A DNA stretch of 64,000 nucleotides from Streptomyces platensis (GCF_008704855.1 NZ_CP023691.1:6944001-7008000), one strand, 5' to 3'. Shown: positions 33,098-41,727, numbered from the stretch's first letter. A program made the numbers and translations. Notes: generated by a model not told the origin, from the letters alone.

Positions 33098-34546
33098 TCA
33101 TGAGGGCACCTTTCGGTTCGGGGCGGGCAGCTGCGCGTCGGCGACCAGCTCGCCGGCCAGCCGGGCGCCGATGCGCCGGGTGAGAGAGGGGGCGAACAGG
33201 ACGACCGCGACACCGGCCAGGCACCAGGCTGCGGCGATCCAGGGGAAGTAGGTGTAGGGGGCGCGCTGGCCGGTCGACTGCTGGAGGAAGACGAAGCCCA
33301 GATAGCCCAGCCCCGCGACCGGCACCACCAGTTCCCAGCGGGGGATACGGCCCCGGCCGGAGACGGTGAAGACGATCACCCCGACGCCGGCGACCGCGTA
33401 CACCACCAGGACGCACAGCACGCCGAGGGTGGCGTACCAGTAGTACGTGTCGAAGGCGCCGGCCCCGGTCCCGTACATCACCGCGGCCAGCGCCGCCGCG
33501 ACGGCGCCGCACACCCGCAGCGCCGTGGTCGGGGCACCGGTGACGGGGTGGGTGCGGGCGAGGGCGCGCGGCCCGAAGCCGTCCCGGGCCAGTGCCTGGA
33601 CCATACGGGCGGCCGCCGCCGAGGAGGACAGCGCAGCGGCGAAGGCGGAGGCGACCGCGGTGAAGGCGATGACGAGCGCGAACCAGGTGCCGATGTACTG
33701 CCCGGAGAGCGACGACAGGGCCGACTCCGCCGCACCGAACTCGCGCACGCCCCGGGCGTCGGTGCCGAAGCCGATGGTCTGGGCGAACATCATCAGGACG
33801 TAGAGGCCACCGGTCAGCAGCACGCTGCCGGCCAGCGCGCGGGGGATGTTGCGCTTGGGGTCGTCGGTCTCCTCACCCAGCGACGCGCAGGCCTCGAACC
33901 CGGCCCAGGACAGGAAGGCGAAGACGGTGGCCGTCATGACCGCGCCGTACGTGGTGCCGCCGGCGGTGAACACCGACAGGTCCAGGCTCTGGTGCCGGGG
34001 CGCCGACCCCGTGGCGGCCCGCCCCATGACGACGGCGGCGAGCACCAGCATGGCGAGGATGCCGATGCCTTCCACGATCAGCAGGGTGCGGGCGGTGGTG
34101 CGGCCGTCGCGGGAGTTGAGCGCGGTGACGCCGACGGCCGCGAGGAGCGCGACGGCCACCCAGGGGCCGGTGGAGCGGATGCCCAGCGCGTGCAGGAAGG
34201 CCTGCGCGAAGACACCGGTCGCGGCGAGGGTGCAGACGAGAAAGGCGAGATAGGTGCCCAGCAGGGCGAAGCCGCCGAAGAAACCGGCGCGCGGGCCGAT
34301 GGTGGCCCCGGCCAGGGCGTAGACGGAACCGGCCTGGTGGAAGTGCTGGGTCAGCCGCCAGAAGCCGTAGGCGACCAGGCCGACACCGAGGAGACCGAGA
34401 AGGAAGACGAGCGGGACGGCCTTGCCGACCGTGGCTGCCACTCCGGCCCCGTTGAGGCCCATGGCGAGCGTAGGCCCCATCAGACCGACGGAGAGGGTCA
34501 GCGCTTCCCACAAGCGCAGCTTGCGTGTTCGAGGGGGATTCGACAC
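33098..34546 (-). CDS. APC superfamily amino acid/amine permease
   Basis: A 482-residue membrane permease with about 12 hydrophobic helices. The APC start is visible: LRLWEALTLSVGLMGPTLAM with GLNGAGVAATVGK, then TATVFAFLSWAGFEACASLGEET (helix 6-7, typical ETxxPKRNIPRAL follows). It would import an amino acid or amine for the GS-like enzyme downstream. Start GTG 34546 (VSNPPRTRKLRL). It is the first gene of the operon behind two RpiR-type boxes (34601-34655). Specificity cannot be read. Confidence 0.9.
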   Translation of the reverse strand: MSNPPRTRKLRLWEALTLSVGLMGPTLAMGLNGAGVAATVGKAVPLVFLLGLLGVGLVAYGFWRLTQHFHQAGSVYALAGATIGPRAGFFGGFALLGTYLAFLVCTLAATGVFAQAFLHALGIRSTGPWVAVALLAAVGVTALNSRDGRTTARTLLIVEGIGILAMLVLAAVVMGRAATGSAPRHQSLDLSVFTAGGTTYGAVMTATVFAFLSWAGFEACASLGEETDDPKRNIPRALAGSVLLTGGLYVLMMFAQTIGFGTDARGVREFGAAESALSSLSGQYIGTWFALVIAFTAVASAFAAALSSSAAAARMVQALARDGFGPRALARTHPVTGAPTTALRVCGAVAAALAAVMYGTGAGAFDTYYWYATLGVLCVLVVYAVAGVGVIVFTVSGRGRIPRWELVVPVAGLGYLGFVFLQQSTGQRAPYTYFPWIAAAWCLAGVAVVLFAPSLTRRIGARLAGELVADAQLPAPNRKVPS

Positions 34547-34600
34547 AGGGCGCTCCGAGGAGGAGACGGGGCTGCGTCCGCAGCAGCCCGAGTCCCGTCA

Positions 34601-34616
34601 TGAAACATACGTTCCA
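34601..34616. promoter_or_regulatory. Putative RpiR operator 1
   Basis: TGAAACATACGTTCCA, imperfect 16-bp palindrome, 55 bases upstream of the permease start. Its partner 39 bases away has the same pattern TGAAAYATWCRTTYCA. Confidence 0.65.
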
Positions 34617-34639
34617 GGGCGCGCGTCAATGGCTGTGCA

Positions 34640-34655
34640 TGAAATATTCATTTCA
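34640..34655. promoter_or_regulatory. Putative RpiR operator 2
   Basis: TGAAATATTCATTTCA, near-perfect 16-bp palindrome just after the RpiR stop. AT-rich in a GC-rich chromosome. The two boxes start 39 bases apart, near four helical turns, which would suit two dimers or a tetramer on one face. Confidence 0.7.
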
Positions 34656-34660
34656 CGGCC

Positions 34661-35581
34661 TCACTCCATGGTGCGGTCGCCCGACGCCTCCTCCGCGGCC
34701 CGCATCCGCTCCTCCGCCGCCGCGCCCAGGCGCACATGCACCGCGGCCACCAGCGTCTCCACCACCGCCACCGGCGCCACGATGCTGTCGAACGGACTGG
34801 GCGCCTCGACCCGCACCGGCAGCACCACATCCGCGAACTCGGCCACGGGCGACAGCCACGGATCGGTGAACAGCACCACCCGCGCGCCGCGCTCATGCGC
34901 CAAACGGGCGAGCTCCACCGTGTCGCGCTGATAGCGCCGGAAGTCGAAGACCACACACACCTCCCGCCGCCCGAGATCCACCCGGAAGCCGCCGTCCTGG
35001 CCGGGGGCCGGTATGTGCACCTGGGTGCCCGGCCGCAGCAGGCGCAGATGCAGATCCAGGTACTCGGCCAGCAGCCGGGAGAACCGCCCGCCGAAGCTCA
35101 CGATCCGCTTCGCCGGGTCACAGATCAGCTCCACCGCCCGGTCGAACTCCTGCTCCGGCAGCGCGGCGAAGGTCTGGCCCAGCGCCCCCCGGCCGACCTC
35201 CTCCGCCGCCTCGATCAGCTCCGAGGTCGGCGAGCTCTCGCTGACCACCGGCCGCAGGGTCAGCGGCGAGGCACGGCGCGCCTGCACCTCGTCCCGCAGC
35301 GACTGCTGGAACTGCCGGTAGCCGTCGAAGTCGAGCCGGGCGACGAAGCGGACCACGGTCGGCGGGCTCACCCCCGCCCGCGCGGCCAGCCCGGACGTCG
35401 ACTCCAGGCCCGCCGCGGGGTAGTGCGCCATCAGCGCCCGGGCGATCTTGAGCTCCGCGGGCGACAGGGAGCCCTGGACCCGCCGCAGCCGCTCGGCCAC
35501 CGTCGTCCCCGACTCCTGGCCCGCGCCCGCGTCCCCGCGCCCGCCCGACGGCGCACCCTGATCTCCTGGCCGACGATCCAT
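34661..35581 (-). CDS. MurR/RpiR family transcriptional regulator
   Basis: A 306-residue regulator. The N-terminal HTH_6 domain (residues ~30-105: LSPAELKIARALMAHYPAAG, ARAGVSPPTVVRFVARLDFD, GYRQFQQSLRDEV) is followed by a SIS sugar-isomerase-like sensor domain (KRIVSFGGRFSRLLAEYLDL, EVCVVFDFRRYQRDTVELAR, ADVVLPVRVEAPSPFDSIVA). SIS domains usually bind phosphosugars, though homologues near amine catabolism genes are known in actinobacteria. ATG 35581 gives MDRRPGDQGAPSGG; an upstream start would add 13 residues. It lies directly before the permease operon, with the putative operators in between. Confidence 0.92.
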   Translation of the reverse strand: MDRRPGDQGAPSGGRGDAGAGQESGTTVAERLRRVQGSLSPAELKIARALMAHYPAAGLESTSGLAARAGVSPPTVVRFVARLDFDGYRQFQQSLRDEVQARRASPLTLRPVVSESSPTSELIEAAEEVGRGALGQTFAALPEQEFDRAVELICDPAKRIVSFGGRFSRLLAEYLDLHLRLLRPGTQVHIPAPGQDGGFRVDLGRREVCVVFDFRRYQRDTVELARLAHERGARVVLFTDPWLSPVAEFADVVLPVRVEAPSPFDSIVAPVAVVETLVAAVHVRLGAAAEERMRAAEEASGDRTME

Positions 35582-35723
35582 CCGACTGCCTCTCCACTTG
35601 GTGATCACATGACACCACACCGGGCCGGGGCACCCACAGTGCCGCGGGGTGGCGGCGAAAACGCCGCTGTGCCGCGGTTCCGGAGGGGAACCGCGGCACA
35701 GCCGGGACGTGCGCCGAGCCGGA

Positions 35724-37352
35724 TCAGCCCAGCAGCTCGTACGCGGGCAGCGTCAGGAACTCCGCGTAGTCCGCGTCCAGCGCCACCTTCAGCAGCAGGT
35801 CATGGGCCTGCTGCCACTTGCCCGAGGCGAAGGCGTCCGCGCCGATCTCGGCACGGATGGCGGCCAGTTGCTCCGCCGCGATCGTGCGCACCAGGTCCGC
35901 GGTGGCCTTCTCGCCGTTCTCGAAGACGACCCCGGCGTCGACCCACTGCCAGATCTGGGAGCGGGAGATCTCGGCGGTCGCGGCGTCCTCCATGAGGCCG
36001 AAGATGGCGACGGCACCCAGGCCGCGCAGCCAGGCCTCGATGTAACGGGTGCCGACCTGGACCGCGTCGATCAGGCCCTGGTAGGTGGGCTTGGCGTCGA
36101 GGGAGTCGATGGCGATGAGGTCGGCGGCCGAGACCGAGACGTCCTCGCGCAGGCGGTCCTTCTGGTTCGGCCGGTCGCCGAGTACCGCGTCGAAGGAGGC
36201 ACGGGCGACCGGGACCAGGTCGGGGTGGGCGACCCAGGAGCCGTCGAAGCCGTCGCCGGCCTCCCGGTCCTTGTCGTTCCTGACCTTGGTGAGGGCCTGC
36301 TCGTTGGCCTCCGGGTCGCGGCGGTTGGGGATGAAGGCCGCCATCCCGCCGATCGCGTGCGCCCCGCGCTTGTGGCAGGTGCGGACGAGGAGTTCGGTGT
36401 AGGCGCGCATGAACGGCGCCGTCATCGTGACCGCGTTGCGGTCCGGGAGGACGAACTTGGCGCCGCCGTCACGGAAGTTCTTGACGATGGAGAAGAGGTA
36501 GTCCCAGCGGCCGGCGTTCAGGCCCGAGGCGTGGTCGCGCAGCTCGTAGAGGATCTCCTCCATCTCGTACGCGGCCGTGATGGTCTCGATCAGGACGGTG
36601 GCGCGCACCGTGCCCTGGGGGATGCCGACATAGTCCTGGGCGAAGACGAAGATCTCGTTCCAGAGGCGGGCCTCCAGGTACGACTCGGTCTTCGGCAGGT
36701 AGAAGTACGGGCCCTTGCCGAGGTCCAGGAGGCGCCGGGCGTTGTGGAAGAAGTACAGCCCGAAGTCCACCAGGGCGCCGGGCACCGGCCGCCCCTCGAA
36801 CTGAAGGTGACGCTCGTCCAGGTGCCAGCCGCGCGGCCGCATGACGACGGTGGCGAGCTCCTCGGCGGCCTTGAGGGCGTACGACTTGCCGGACGCGGCA
36901 TCGGTGAAGTCGATCCGGCGCTCGTAGGCGTCGATCAGGTTGAGCTGCCCGGAGATGACGTTCTCCCAGGTCGGCGCCGAGGCGTCCTCGAAGTCGGCGA
37001 GCCAGACCTTGGCGCCCGAGTTGAGCGCGTTGATGGTCATCTTGCGGTCGGTGGGACCGGTGATCTCCACCCGGCGGTCATTGAGCGCCGCGGGCGCCTC
37101 GGCGACCTTCCAGCTGTCGTCGGCGCGGACGGCCGCGGTCTCCGGGAGGAAGTCCAGCGTGCTGGTCCGGGCGATCTCGGCGCGGCGCTCGGCACGGCGG
37201 GCCAGCAGCTCGTCGCGGCGCGGGGTGAACCGGCGGTGAAGCTCGGCGACGAAGGTGAGCGCGGCGTCGGTGAGGACCTCTCCCTGGCGATCGGGGGTGT
37301 GCGCGGGATCGACGTCGGCGATGGCCAGCGGGGACGGCGCTGGTGCGGACAT
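35724..37352 (-). CDS. aceB: Malate synthase A
   Basis: A 542-residue malate synthase condensing glyoxylate with acetyl-CoA to malate. Visible: WLADFEDASAPTWENVISGQ (Mg-site Glu/Asp; ~118-137), VVMRPRGWHLDERHLQFEG (catalytic Arg; ~172), VRATVLIETITAAYEMEEIL (Glu), YLFSIVKNFRDG and GDGFDGSWVAHPDLVPVARA (catalytic Asp/acetyl-CoA region). Length is standard for the A isoform. The region upstream has one box B (37486-37500) and one box A (37502-37518), so the gene seems tied to the purine/glyoxylate regulon. No isocitrate lyase gene is present, which suits glyoxylate coming from allantoin. Confidence 0.96.
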   Translation of the reverse strand: MSAPAPSPLAIADVDPAHTPDRQGEVLTDAALTFVAELHRRFTPRRDELLARRAERRAEIARTSTLDFLPETAAVRADDSWKVAEAPAALNDRRVEITGPTDRKMTINALNSGAKVWLADFEDASAPTWENVISGQLNLIDAYERRIDFTDAASGKSYALKAAEELATVVMRPRGWHLDERHLQFEGRPVPGALVDFGLYFFHNARRLLDLGKGPYFYLPKTESYLEARLWNEIFVFAQDYVGIPQGTVRATVLIETITAAYEMEEILYELRDHASGLNAGRWDYLFSIVKNFRDGGAKFVLPDRNAVTMTAPFMRAYTELLVRTCHKRGAHAIGGMAAFIPNRRDPEANEQALTKVRNDKDREAGDGFDGSWVAHPDLVPVARASFDAVLGDRPNQKDRLREDVSVSAADLIAIDSLDAKPTYQGLIDAVQVGTRYIEAWLRGLGAVAIFGLMEDAATAEISRSQIWQWVDAGVVFENGEKATADLVRTIAAEQLAAIRAEIGADAFASGKWQQAHDLLLKVALDADYAEFLTLPAYELLG

Positions 37353-37485
37353 GAGCTGTCACTCCATTCAGCGGCGGTGCCCGGCGGCCGCAGGAACGCC
37401 GGGCGGCACGGGGTGCCGCGGGCTCCCGGATACGGTCGCGGGCGCCGACTGGGGTTCAGGGCGCTTCTGACCAGTGGAGACTAGT

Positions 37486-37500
37486 TTCCTTATCGCGGAA
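37486..37500. promoter_or_regulatory. Box B, aceB copy (TTCCTTATCGCGGAA)
   Basis: 15-bp palindrome with TTCC/GGAA arms, 134 bases upstream of aceB and directly next to box A. Compare 19820-19834 and 42759-42773. Confidence 0.55.
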
Positions 37501-37501
37501 C

Positions 37502-37518
37502 TTCAATGGTTTGTTGAT
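37502..37518. promoter_or_regulatory. Box A, aceB copy (degenerate left arm)
   Basis: TTCAATGGTTTGTTGAT: the right arm TGTTGA is intact, the left arm differs at two bases. 150 bases upstream of aceB. The rest of 37353-37630 holds no gene. Confidence 0.5.
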
Positions 37519-37630
37519 GTCGAGATTCTCCGGCTCGACAGAAGTGGTGATCGAATGGCTCTCGGTGCCACACCGGTCACTCTCCATTACTCCCGCTCCC
37601 GGCCCGCCGAGTGCCCGCCGGCGCCCGCTC

Positions 37631-38308
37631 TCACTCCAGACGGTGAAGGTCCTCCGGCGTGTCGATGTCGTACGGCTCCGCGACATCGGAGCACTCGACG
37701 AGGGTGAGGACGTCCGCATGCCGCTGGAGATAGGCCCGCGCACCGCGGTCGCCCTCCGCGGTCGCCGCGATGTCCGCCCAGCGGTCGGCGCCGAAGAGCA
37801 CCGGGTGCCCCCGCCGGCCGCCGTACGCCGCGGAGACGAGCGAGCCGCGCCCGCGGTACGCCGCCACCACCCGCGCCACCGCCGCGGCGCCGATGCCCGG
37901 CTGATCCACCAGGGACACCACCACCGCGTCCGCCCCGGACTCCGCCAGTGCGGCCAGTCCCGCCCGCAGCGAAGTGCCCATCCCCCGGGCCCAGTCCGGG
38001 TTCTCCGAGTGCTCGTACGCCGCCAGCTCGGCCCGTTCACGCACGGAAGCGGCGGCCGCGCCCAGCACGATGTGTACCGGGTGGCAGCCGCCGTCCCGCA
38101 GGGCCCGCGCGGCGTGCTCGACCAGCGGCCGTCCCCGGTGGTCGAGCAGCGCCTTGGGCCGTCCCCCCAGTCGCCGCCCGCCGCCCGCGGCGAGCAGCAG
38201 ACCGGCCACCCTCCCCTCGGGCCGCCCGGCGCTCCGCGTCCCCTCAGGGGCGTCCGGCCGGGCGTGGTGCGGCAGTTCTCGCGGGTCTTCCGGTGTTGTC
38301 GGTGCCAT
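37631..38308 (-). CDS. MocA/MobA-like nucleotidyltransferase
   Basis: A 225-residue NTP transferase of the kind that makes molybdopterin cytosine dinucleotide or related cofactors. The nucleotide site is VAGLLLAAGGGRRLGGRPKA (residues ~33-52), then HVVLG-like IVLGAAAASVRE and VVSLVDQPGIGAAAVARVVA (Asp-Gln-Pro, metal site; ~143-162). RRGHPVLFGADRW follows. MocA supports Mo-hydroxylases such as xanthine dehydrogenase with XdhC, whose gene is at the left edge. It could equally serve another Mo enzyme. It ends 278 bases from aceB, on the same strand. Confidence 0.85.
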   Translation of the reverse strand: MAPTTPEDPRELPHHARPDAPEGTRSAGRPEGRVAGLLLAAGGGRRLGGRPKALLDHRGRPLVEHAARALRDGGCHPVHIVLGAAAASVRERAELAAYEHSENPDWARGMGTSLRAGLAALAESGADAVVVSLVDQPGIGAAAVARVVAAYRGRGSLVSAAYGGRRGHPVLFGADRWADIAATAEGDRGARAYLQRHADVLTLVECSDVAEPYDIDTPEDLHRLE

Positions 38309-38367
38309 GGGGACTGCTTACCTCATGGCACCCCGCTCCGCGCCCCGTTGGGGCGCGGCCGACCGGG

Positions 38368-38592
38368 TCAGGCCGCGTCACCGGCGGCCCGTGGCCGGGG
38401 GATGTGCGGCCGGAGCCGGTCCCGCAGCTGGTGCGTCCGTTCCTCGGCCTGCCGGCGTTCGGCGACATAGCGGTCTATGTGCTCCATCGTGATTTCCGAG
38501 GCGTCCGACAGGCCGTACGCGCGGCAGATGAGTTGGACGACGCTGACCCGACGGGGGTTCGAGCCGGTGTCGGGGCCGGAGTGGGGCTCCAT
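38368..38592 (-). CDS. Small protein of unknown function
   Basis: A 74-residue protein not recognised. From ATG 38592, preceded by GGAGATTGCC, the sequence is MEPHSGPDTGSNPRRVSVVQ then LICRAYGLSDASEITMEHID and RYVAERRQAEERTHQLRDRL. The middle looks like a helical bundle or helix-turn-helix-like fragment and the C-terminal is strongly charged. Probably cytoplasmic. It is located between mocA and a Ser/Thr kinase of opposite strand and has no obvious operon partner. Longer starts upstream (to 38649) lack a ribosome site. Confidence 0.6.
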   Translation of the reverse strand: MEPHSGPDTGSNPRRVSVVQLICRAYGLSDASEITMEHIDRYVAERRQAEERTHQLRDRLRPHIPRPRAAGDAA

Positions 38593-38941
38593 GGCAATCT
38601 CCGATCCAGTGATATGCCGGATATTTCCTTGAAAGGGAGAATGCTCCATCGTGCCGCGCCATACGCATCAGATCCTGCGTGCCCACACCAAAGGGGGGCC
38701 GGGGGAACGTATGTGCCGACGCATCATCAGGCCATTTTTGGGCATCGTGCGCCAGGGCCGAGTCCGGGCCGCCTCGAACGCCAAAAGCCGTCGCGAAAGC
38801 GGCTCTTCGGACAAGGCGGCCGTTCGCCGACCGGCGATGTGAGGGTGCGGCGCCTGGCCGGATAAGGTTCTGCCCCGTTGCGGATGTTGTGGTCGTCGTG
38901 CCGACGTGGCGGGCCTATTTCTGAGCCGGGGGACGGTAGTA
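38593..38941. other. Gene-free stretch before the kinase
   Basis: No coding frame with family similarity was seen in these 349 bases. It must hold the promoters of the small minus-strand gene and of the kinase. Only short features stand out, for example GGATATTTCCTTGAAAGGGAG near 38628 with TTTCC/GGGAA-like ends, and a G-run CAAAGGGGGGCCGGGGG at about 38690. No convincing -35/-10 pair. Confidence 0.4.
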
Positions 38942-40798
38942 GTGGTGAACAGTTCAGGCGTGTCCGGAATCTTCCATCCGCTGGAAGGTGACGATCCGCG
39001 GGTGATCGCGGGCTATCGCCTCACGGCCAGGCTCGGCTCCGGCGGTATGGGCAAGGTCTATCTCTCCTACACCCCCGGCGGGCGGCCGGTGGCCATCAAG
39101 GTGATCCGCCCCGAGTTCAGCGAGGACGCGGAGTTCCGCCGCCGCTTCAAGCAGGAGGTGCAGTCAGCGCAGCGCGTCCAGGGCCTGTACACCGCGCCCG
39201 TCATCGACAGCGACGCCGAAGGCCACAGCCCCTGGCTCGCCACCGCGTACGTCCCCGGCCCCTCGCTCGCCGCGGCGGTCGCCGAACACGGCAAGCTGCC
39301 CGTGCCGACCGTGCTGCTGCTGGTCGCCGGGATCGCCGAGGCGCTTCAGGTCATCCACGGCGCGGGCATCGTGCACCGCGATCTGAAGCCGTCCAATGTG
39401 CTGCTGGCCGCCGACGGCCCGCGTGTCATCGACTTCGGTATCGCCCGCGCCGCCGACGCCACGTCCCTGACCAGCAGCGGCGTCACCGTCGGCACCCCCA
39501 CCTTCATGGCGCCCGAGCAGGCCGCGGGCAGCACCATCAGCCCCGCCACCGATGTCTTCGCGCTCGGCCAGGTCGCCGCCTACGCGGCCATCGGCACCCC
39601 CGCGTTCGGTGAGGGCACCTCGCACGGTGTGCTCTACCGCATCGTCCACGAAGAGCCGGACCTGACCGGACTCCCCGACGAGCTGCGGGAGTTGGTGACC
39701 CGCTGCCTGTCCAAGGAGGCGTCGGACCGGCCGTCCGTCGCCGAGGTGATCGAGCTGTGCGGCGCCGCCTCCGGGCAGACGCAGCTGCGCCGCCCCGAGG
39801 AATGGCTGCCCACCGCCGTCGCCGCCGACATCACCACGCGCGCCGCCGCGCCCGCGCCCGCACAGACGCCGCCGCCCCCGCTGGAGGCGCCCACCGCGGG
39901 TGCCCCGGCCCAGCCGGCCCCGCCTGCTCAGGCCCCGGTTCCGCCGCAGCCGCCGACGCAGCCCGCGGCGCCGGTCGCGCCGGTGCCGACCGCGCTGAAC
40001 CACCCGCAGACCCCGCCGCCCGGGTTCGGCCCGGCGGCCTACGCGCCGACCGCCGCCGGAGCCGGTGCGCCGACGGCCACGGGCCCGACGGCCACCGGGC
40101 CCACGGTCACCGGCCCGGCGATGACCGGCCCGACCGCCCCGGTGCCCGCCGCACAGCCGCCGAAGAAGAAGCGCAAGGGGCTGATCGCGGCCCTGGTGGT
40201 GGTCTGTCTGCTGGCCTTCGCGGGCGCCGGCGGCGCCGCCGTCTACACCGTCATGAAGAGCGACGGTCAGAAGAAGGGCAACCAGGCCACCGGCGACAGC
40301 AAGACGGCGAACAAGGGCGACTCGCCGACGCCCGCCGCGGACCCGACCGCGAGCCCCGGTGACGGCGACGACGACGCCCCGGCGCAGGACCCGACCCCGG
40401 TCGACTACAAGACCATCAACCTGCCCGCCGACTACCACATTTCGCTGGCCGACGAGCCGGTCCGTCCGGCCAACTCGGACAACGACACGGACATCGACTT
40501 CTCGTACACGGACAACTCCTACACGGACGACGAGGTCGACACCGAGACCGGCAAACTGGTGCTGCTCAACGCCGGCCAGGAGGGCACGCTCGCCACCTGC
40601 CGCAACGAGACCCGGTTCACCGACAAGATCCTGACCAAGCAGCTCTCCAAGGGCGCCCAGATGTGCCTCACCACCAAGTACGGCCATGTCGCCCTGATCA
40701 CCTTCAAGGGCTACGCCCCGAAGTCCGACCCCAGCAGCTACATGACCATCGGCGTCCGGGTATGGCGCAACGCGGTGGAGCCGGAGCAGGACTCCTGA
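38942..40798 (+). CDS. Membrane-bound Ser/Thr protein kinase (Pkn type)
   Basis: A 618-residue Hanks-type kinase. The catalytic domain has the Gly loop LGSGGMGKVYLSYTPGG (~residue 31), VAIKVIRPE, HRD loop IVHRDLKPSNVLLAADG (~145), VIDFGIARA (DFG) and TFMAPEQ. A long Pro/Ala linker (~280-410) has TATGP-type repeats. One membrane helix (LIAALVVVCLLAFAGAGGAA, ~430-450) is followed by a C-terminal outside domain of about 170 residues (Asp/Thr-rich, then DTETGKLVLLNAGQEGTLAT and CRNETRFTDKILTKQ, two Cys). The outside domain is not PASTA and its ligand is unknown. GTG 38942 follows a GGGGGAC site; GTG 38945 is the alternative. Followed by a strong terminator. Confidence 0.92.
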   Translation: MVNSSGVSGIFHPLEGDDPRVIAGYRLTARLGSGGMGKVYLSYTPGGRPVAIKVIRPEFSEDAEFRRRFKQEVQSAQRVQGLYTAPVIDSDAEGHSPWLATAYVPGPSLAAAVAEHGKLPVPTVLLLVAGIAEALQVIHGAGIVHRDLKPSNVLLAADGPRVIDFGIARAADATSLTSSGVTVGTPTFMAPEQAAGSTISPATDVFALGQVAAYAAIGTPAFGEGTSHGVLYRIVHEEPDLTGLPDELRELVTRCLSKEASDRPSVAEVIELCGAASGQTQLRRPEEWLPTAVAADITTRAAAPAPAQTPPPPLEAPTAGAPAQPAPPAQAPVPPQPPTQPAAPVAPVPTALNHPQTPPPGFGPAAYAPTAAGAGAPTATGPTATGPTVTGPAMTGPTAPVPAAQPPKKKRKGLIAALVVVCLLAFAGAGGAAVYTVMKSDGQKKGNQATGDSKTANKGDSPTPAADPTASPGDGDDDAPAQDPTPVDYKTINLPADYHISLADEPVRPANSDNDTDIDFSYTDNSYTDDEVDTETGKLVLLNAGQEGTLATCRNETRFTDKILTKQLSKGAQMCLTTKYGHVALITFKGYAPKSDPSSYMTIGVRVWRNAVEPEQDS

Positions 40799-40927
40799 GG
40801 GGGTAGGGCGGCATCCGGTGGGGGAGGGGTGCGCTTCGCGGCCTGTGGCCGCTGGTTCCTGAGCCTTGCCGCTGGCTCCCCGCCCCCTCCCCCACCCCAT
40901 CAGGGGTGGGCACCCTCGTCACTACAC

Positions 40928-40956
40928 CCGCCCACCCCCCGAAGGGGGGTGGGCGG
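40928..40956 (+). terminator. Terminator after the kinase gene
   Basis: CCGCCCACCCCCC (40928-40940) pairs with GGGGGGTGGGCGG (40944-40956), loop GAA, 13-bp stem, 130 bases after the stop. Confidence 0.8.
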
Positions 40957-40981
40957 CGGGGAAAACTACGGCCCCGTCACG

Positions 40982-41041
40982 CCAAGGCCAGGCCAAGGCT
41001 GCCCAAGGCCAGGCCAAGGCTGCCCAAGGCCAGGCCAAGGC
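40982..41041 (+). repeat. 21-bp tandem repeat downstream of the kinase
   Basis: A 21-bp unit beginning CCAAGGCCAGGCCAAGG is present 2.9 times (40982-41002, 41003-41023, 41024-41041), each unit itself built of CCAAGGCCAGG words. Degenerate copies (CAGCCAAGGCC, CAGCCAAGCCC) follow to about 41125. The whole non-coding gap to 41267 shows no gene. Confidence 0.85.
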
Positions 41042-41267
41042 GTGGTCAGCCAAGGCCGCGTCAGCCAGGGCCACCTCAGCCAAGCCCGCGTGACAAAGCC
41101 CGCCTCAGCCAAGCCCCCATCAGGCCCCCGCCACGCCCACCCGATTCACCCACCCGATTCCCCCAGTGATCCGGTTTTTTCGCTCTCCGTATGGCGCGAT
41201 CAGCACAGAGTGGCGTTAACTGTCCGGCATTGCGGAACGGGCAACGGCTTTGGAGGACGCCGTCGTT

Positions 41268-41585
41268 GTGGAACAGCTTCAGAAGGACCGACGAGTGACC
41301 GGGGCCGAGGGCGACCCACGGGTCCAGGAACTGCGCGGGGCAGTGGCCCGGCTGCGCCGCCAACTGGCCGTACTTCCGGGGGAGTTACCGGATCGGGTGG
41401 CCGCCGATGACGAGCTGGCCGCCTTGGACGCGATGGTGAGTCACGGGATGCCCGAGGTGCCCCGGCTGCGCCGTTCGCTCCTGCTGATCGCCGGGGCCGT
41501 CGGCTCCGTGAGTGCGCTGTCGCTCGCGCTGGCAGAGGTGCGCGAGGGTATCGACCGCTTCGGCCAGCTGCCGCGCGCCCGGTGA
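41268..41585 (+). CDS. DUF5955-like small protein
   Basis: A 105-residue protein, by memory of the family most like streptomycete DUF5955. It is rich in helices: DPRVQELRGAVARLRRQLAV, LPDRVAADDELAALDAMVSH, then VPRLRRSLLLIAGAVGSVSA with LSLALAEVREGIDRFGQL. The LLLIAGAVGSVSALS stretch is hydrophobic but short. Function not established; proteins of this kind are found near spore and conservon-type genes. GTG 41268 with GGAGGA 10 bases earlier is preferred; TTG 41250 and GTG 41295 are alternatives. Confidence 0.65.
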   Translation: MEQLQKDRRVTGAEGDPRVQELRGAVARLRRQLAVLPGELPDRVAADDELAALDAMVSHGMPEVPRLRRSLLLIAGAVGSVSALSLALAEVREGIDRFGQLPRAR

Positions 41586-41727
41586 CCACCACCGCGCAGC
41601 CCGGACCTGAGTCCGGCGCGCCGGTGTGCCGCACGGGCTCGCGGACGGGGAGTGCGCGCCGCGGCAGTGGTGGGCGGACCGGCGCCGTACGCCGCCTGCC
41701 GGCCCGCGAAGGGTGTGCCCGGTCCCG

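Noticed and set aside
39164-40900. 578-codon minus-strand frame opposite the kinase
   Set aside because: Antisense of a clear kinase domain and its Pro/Ala linker; reads as Gly/Arg/Asp low complexity.
40982-41041. Possible CRISPR array
   Set aside because: The units are directly adjacent without spacers and no cas genes are near; simple tandem repeat.
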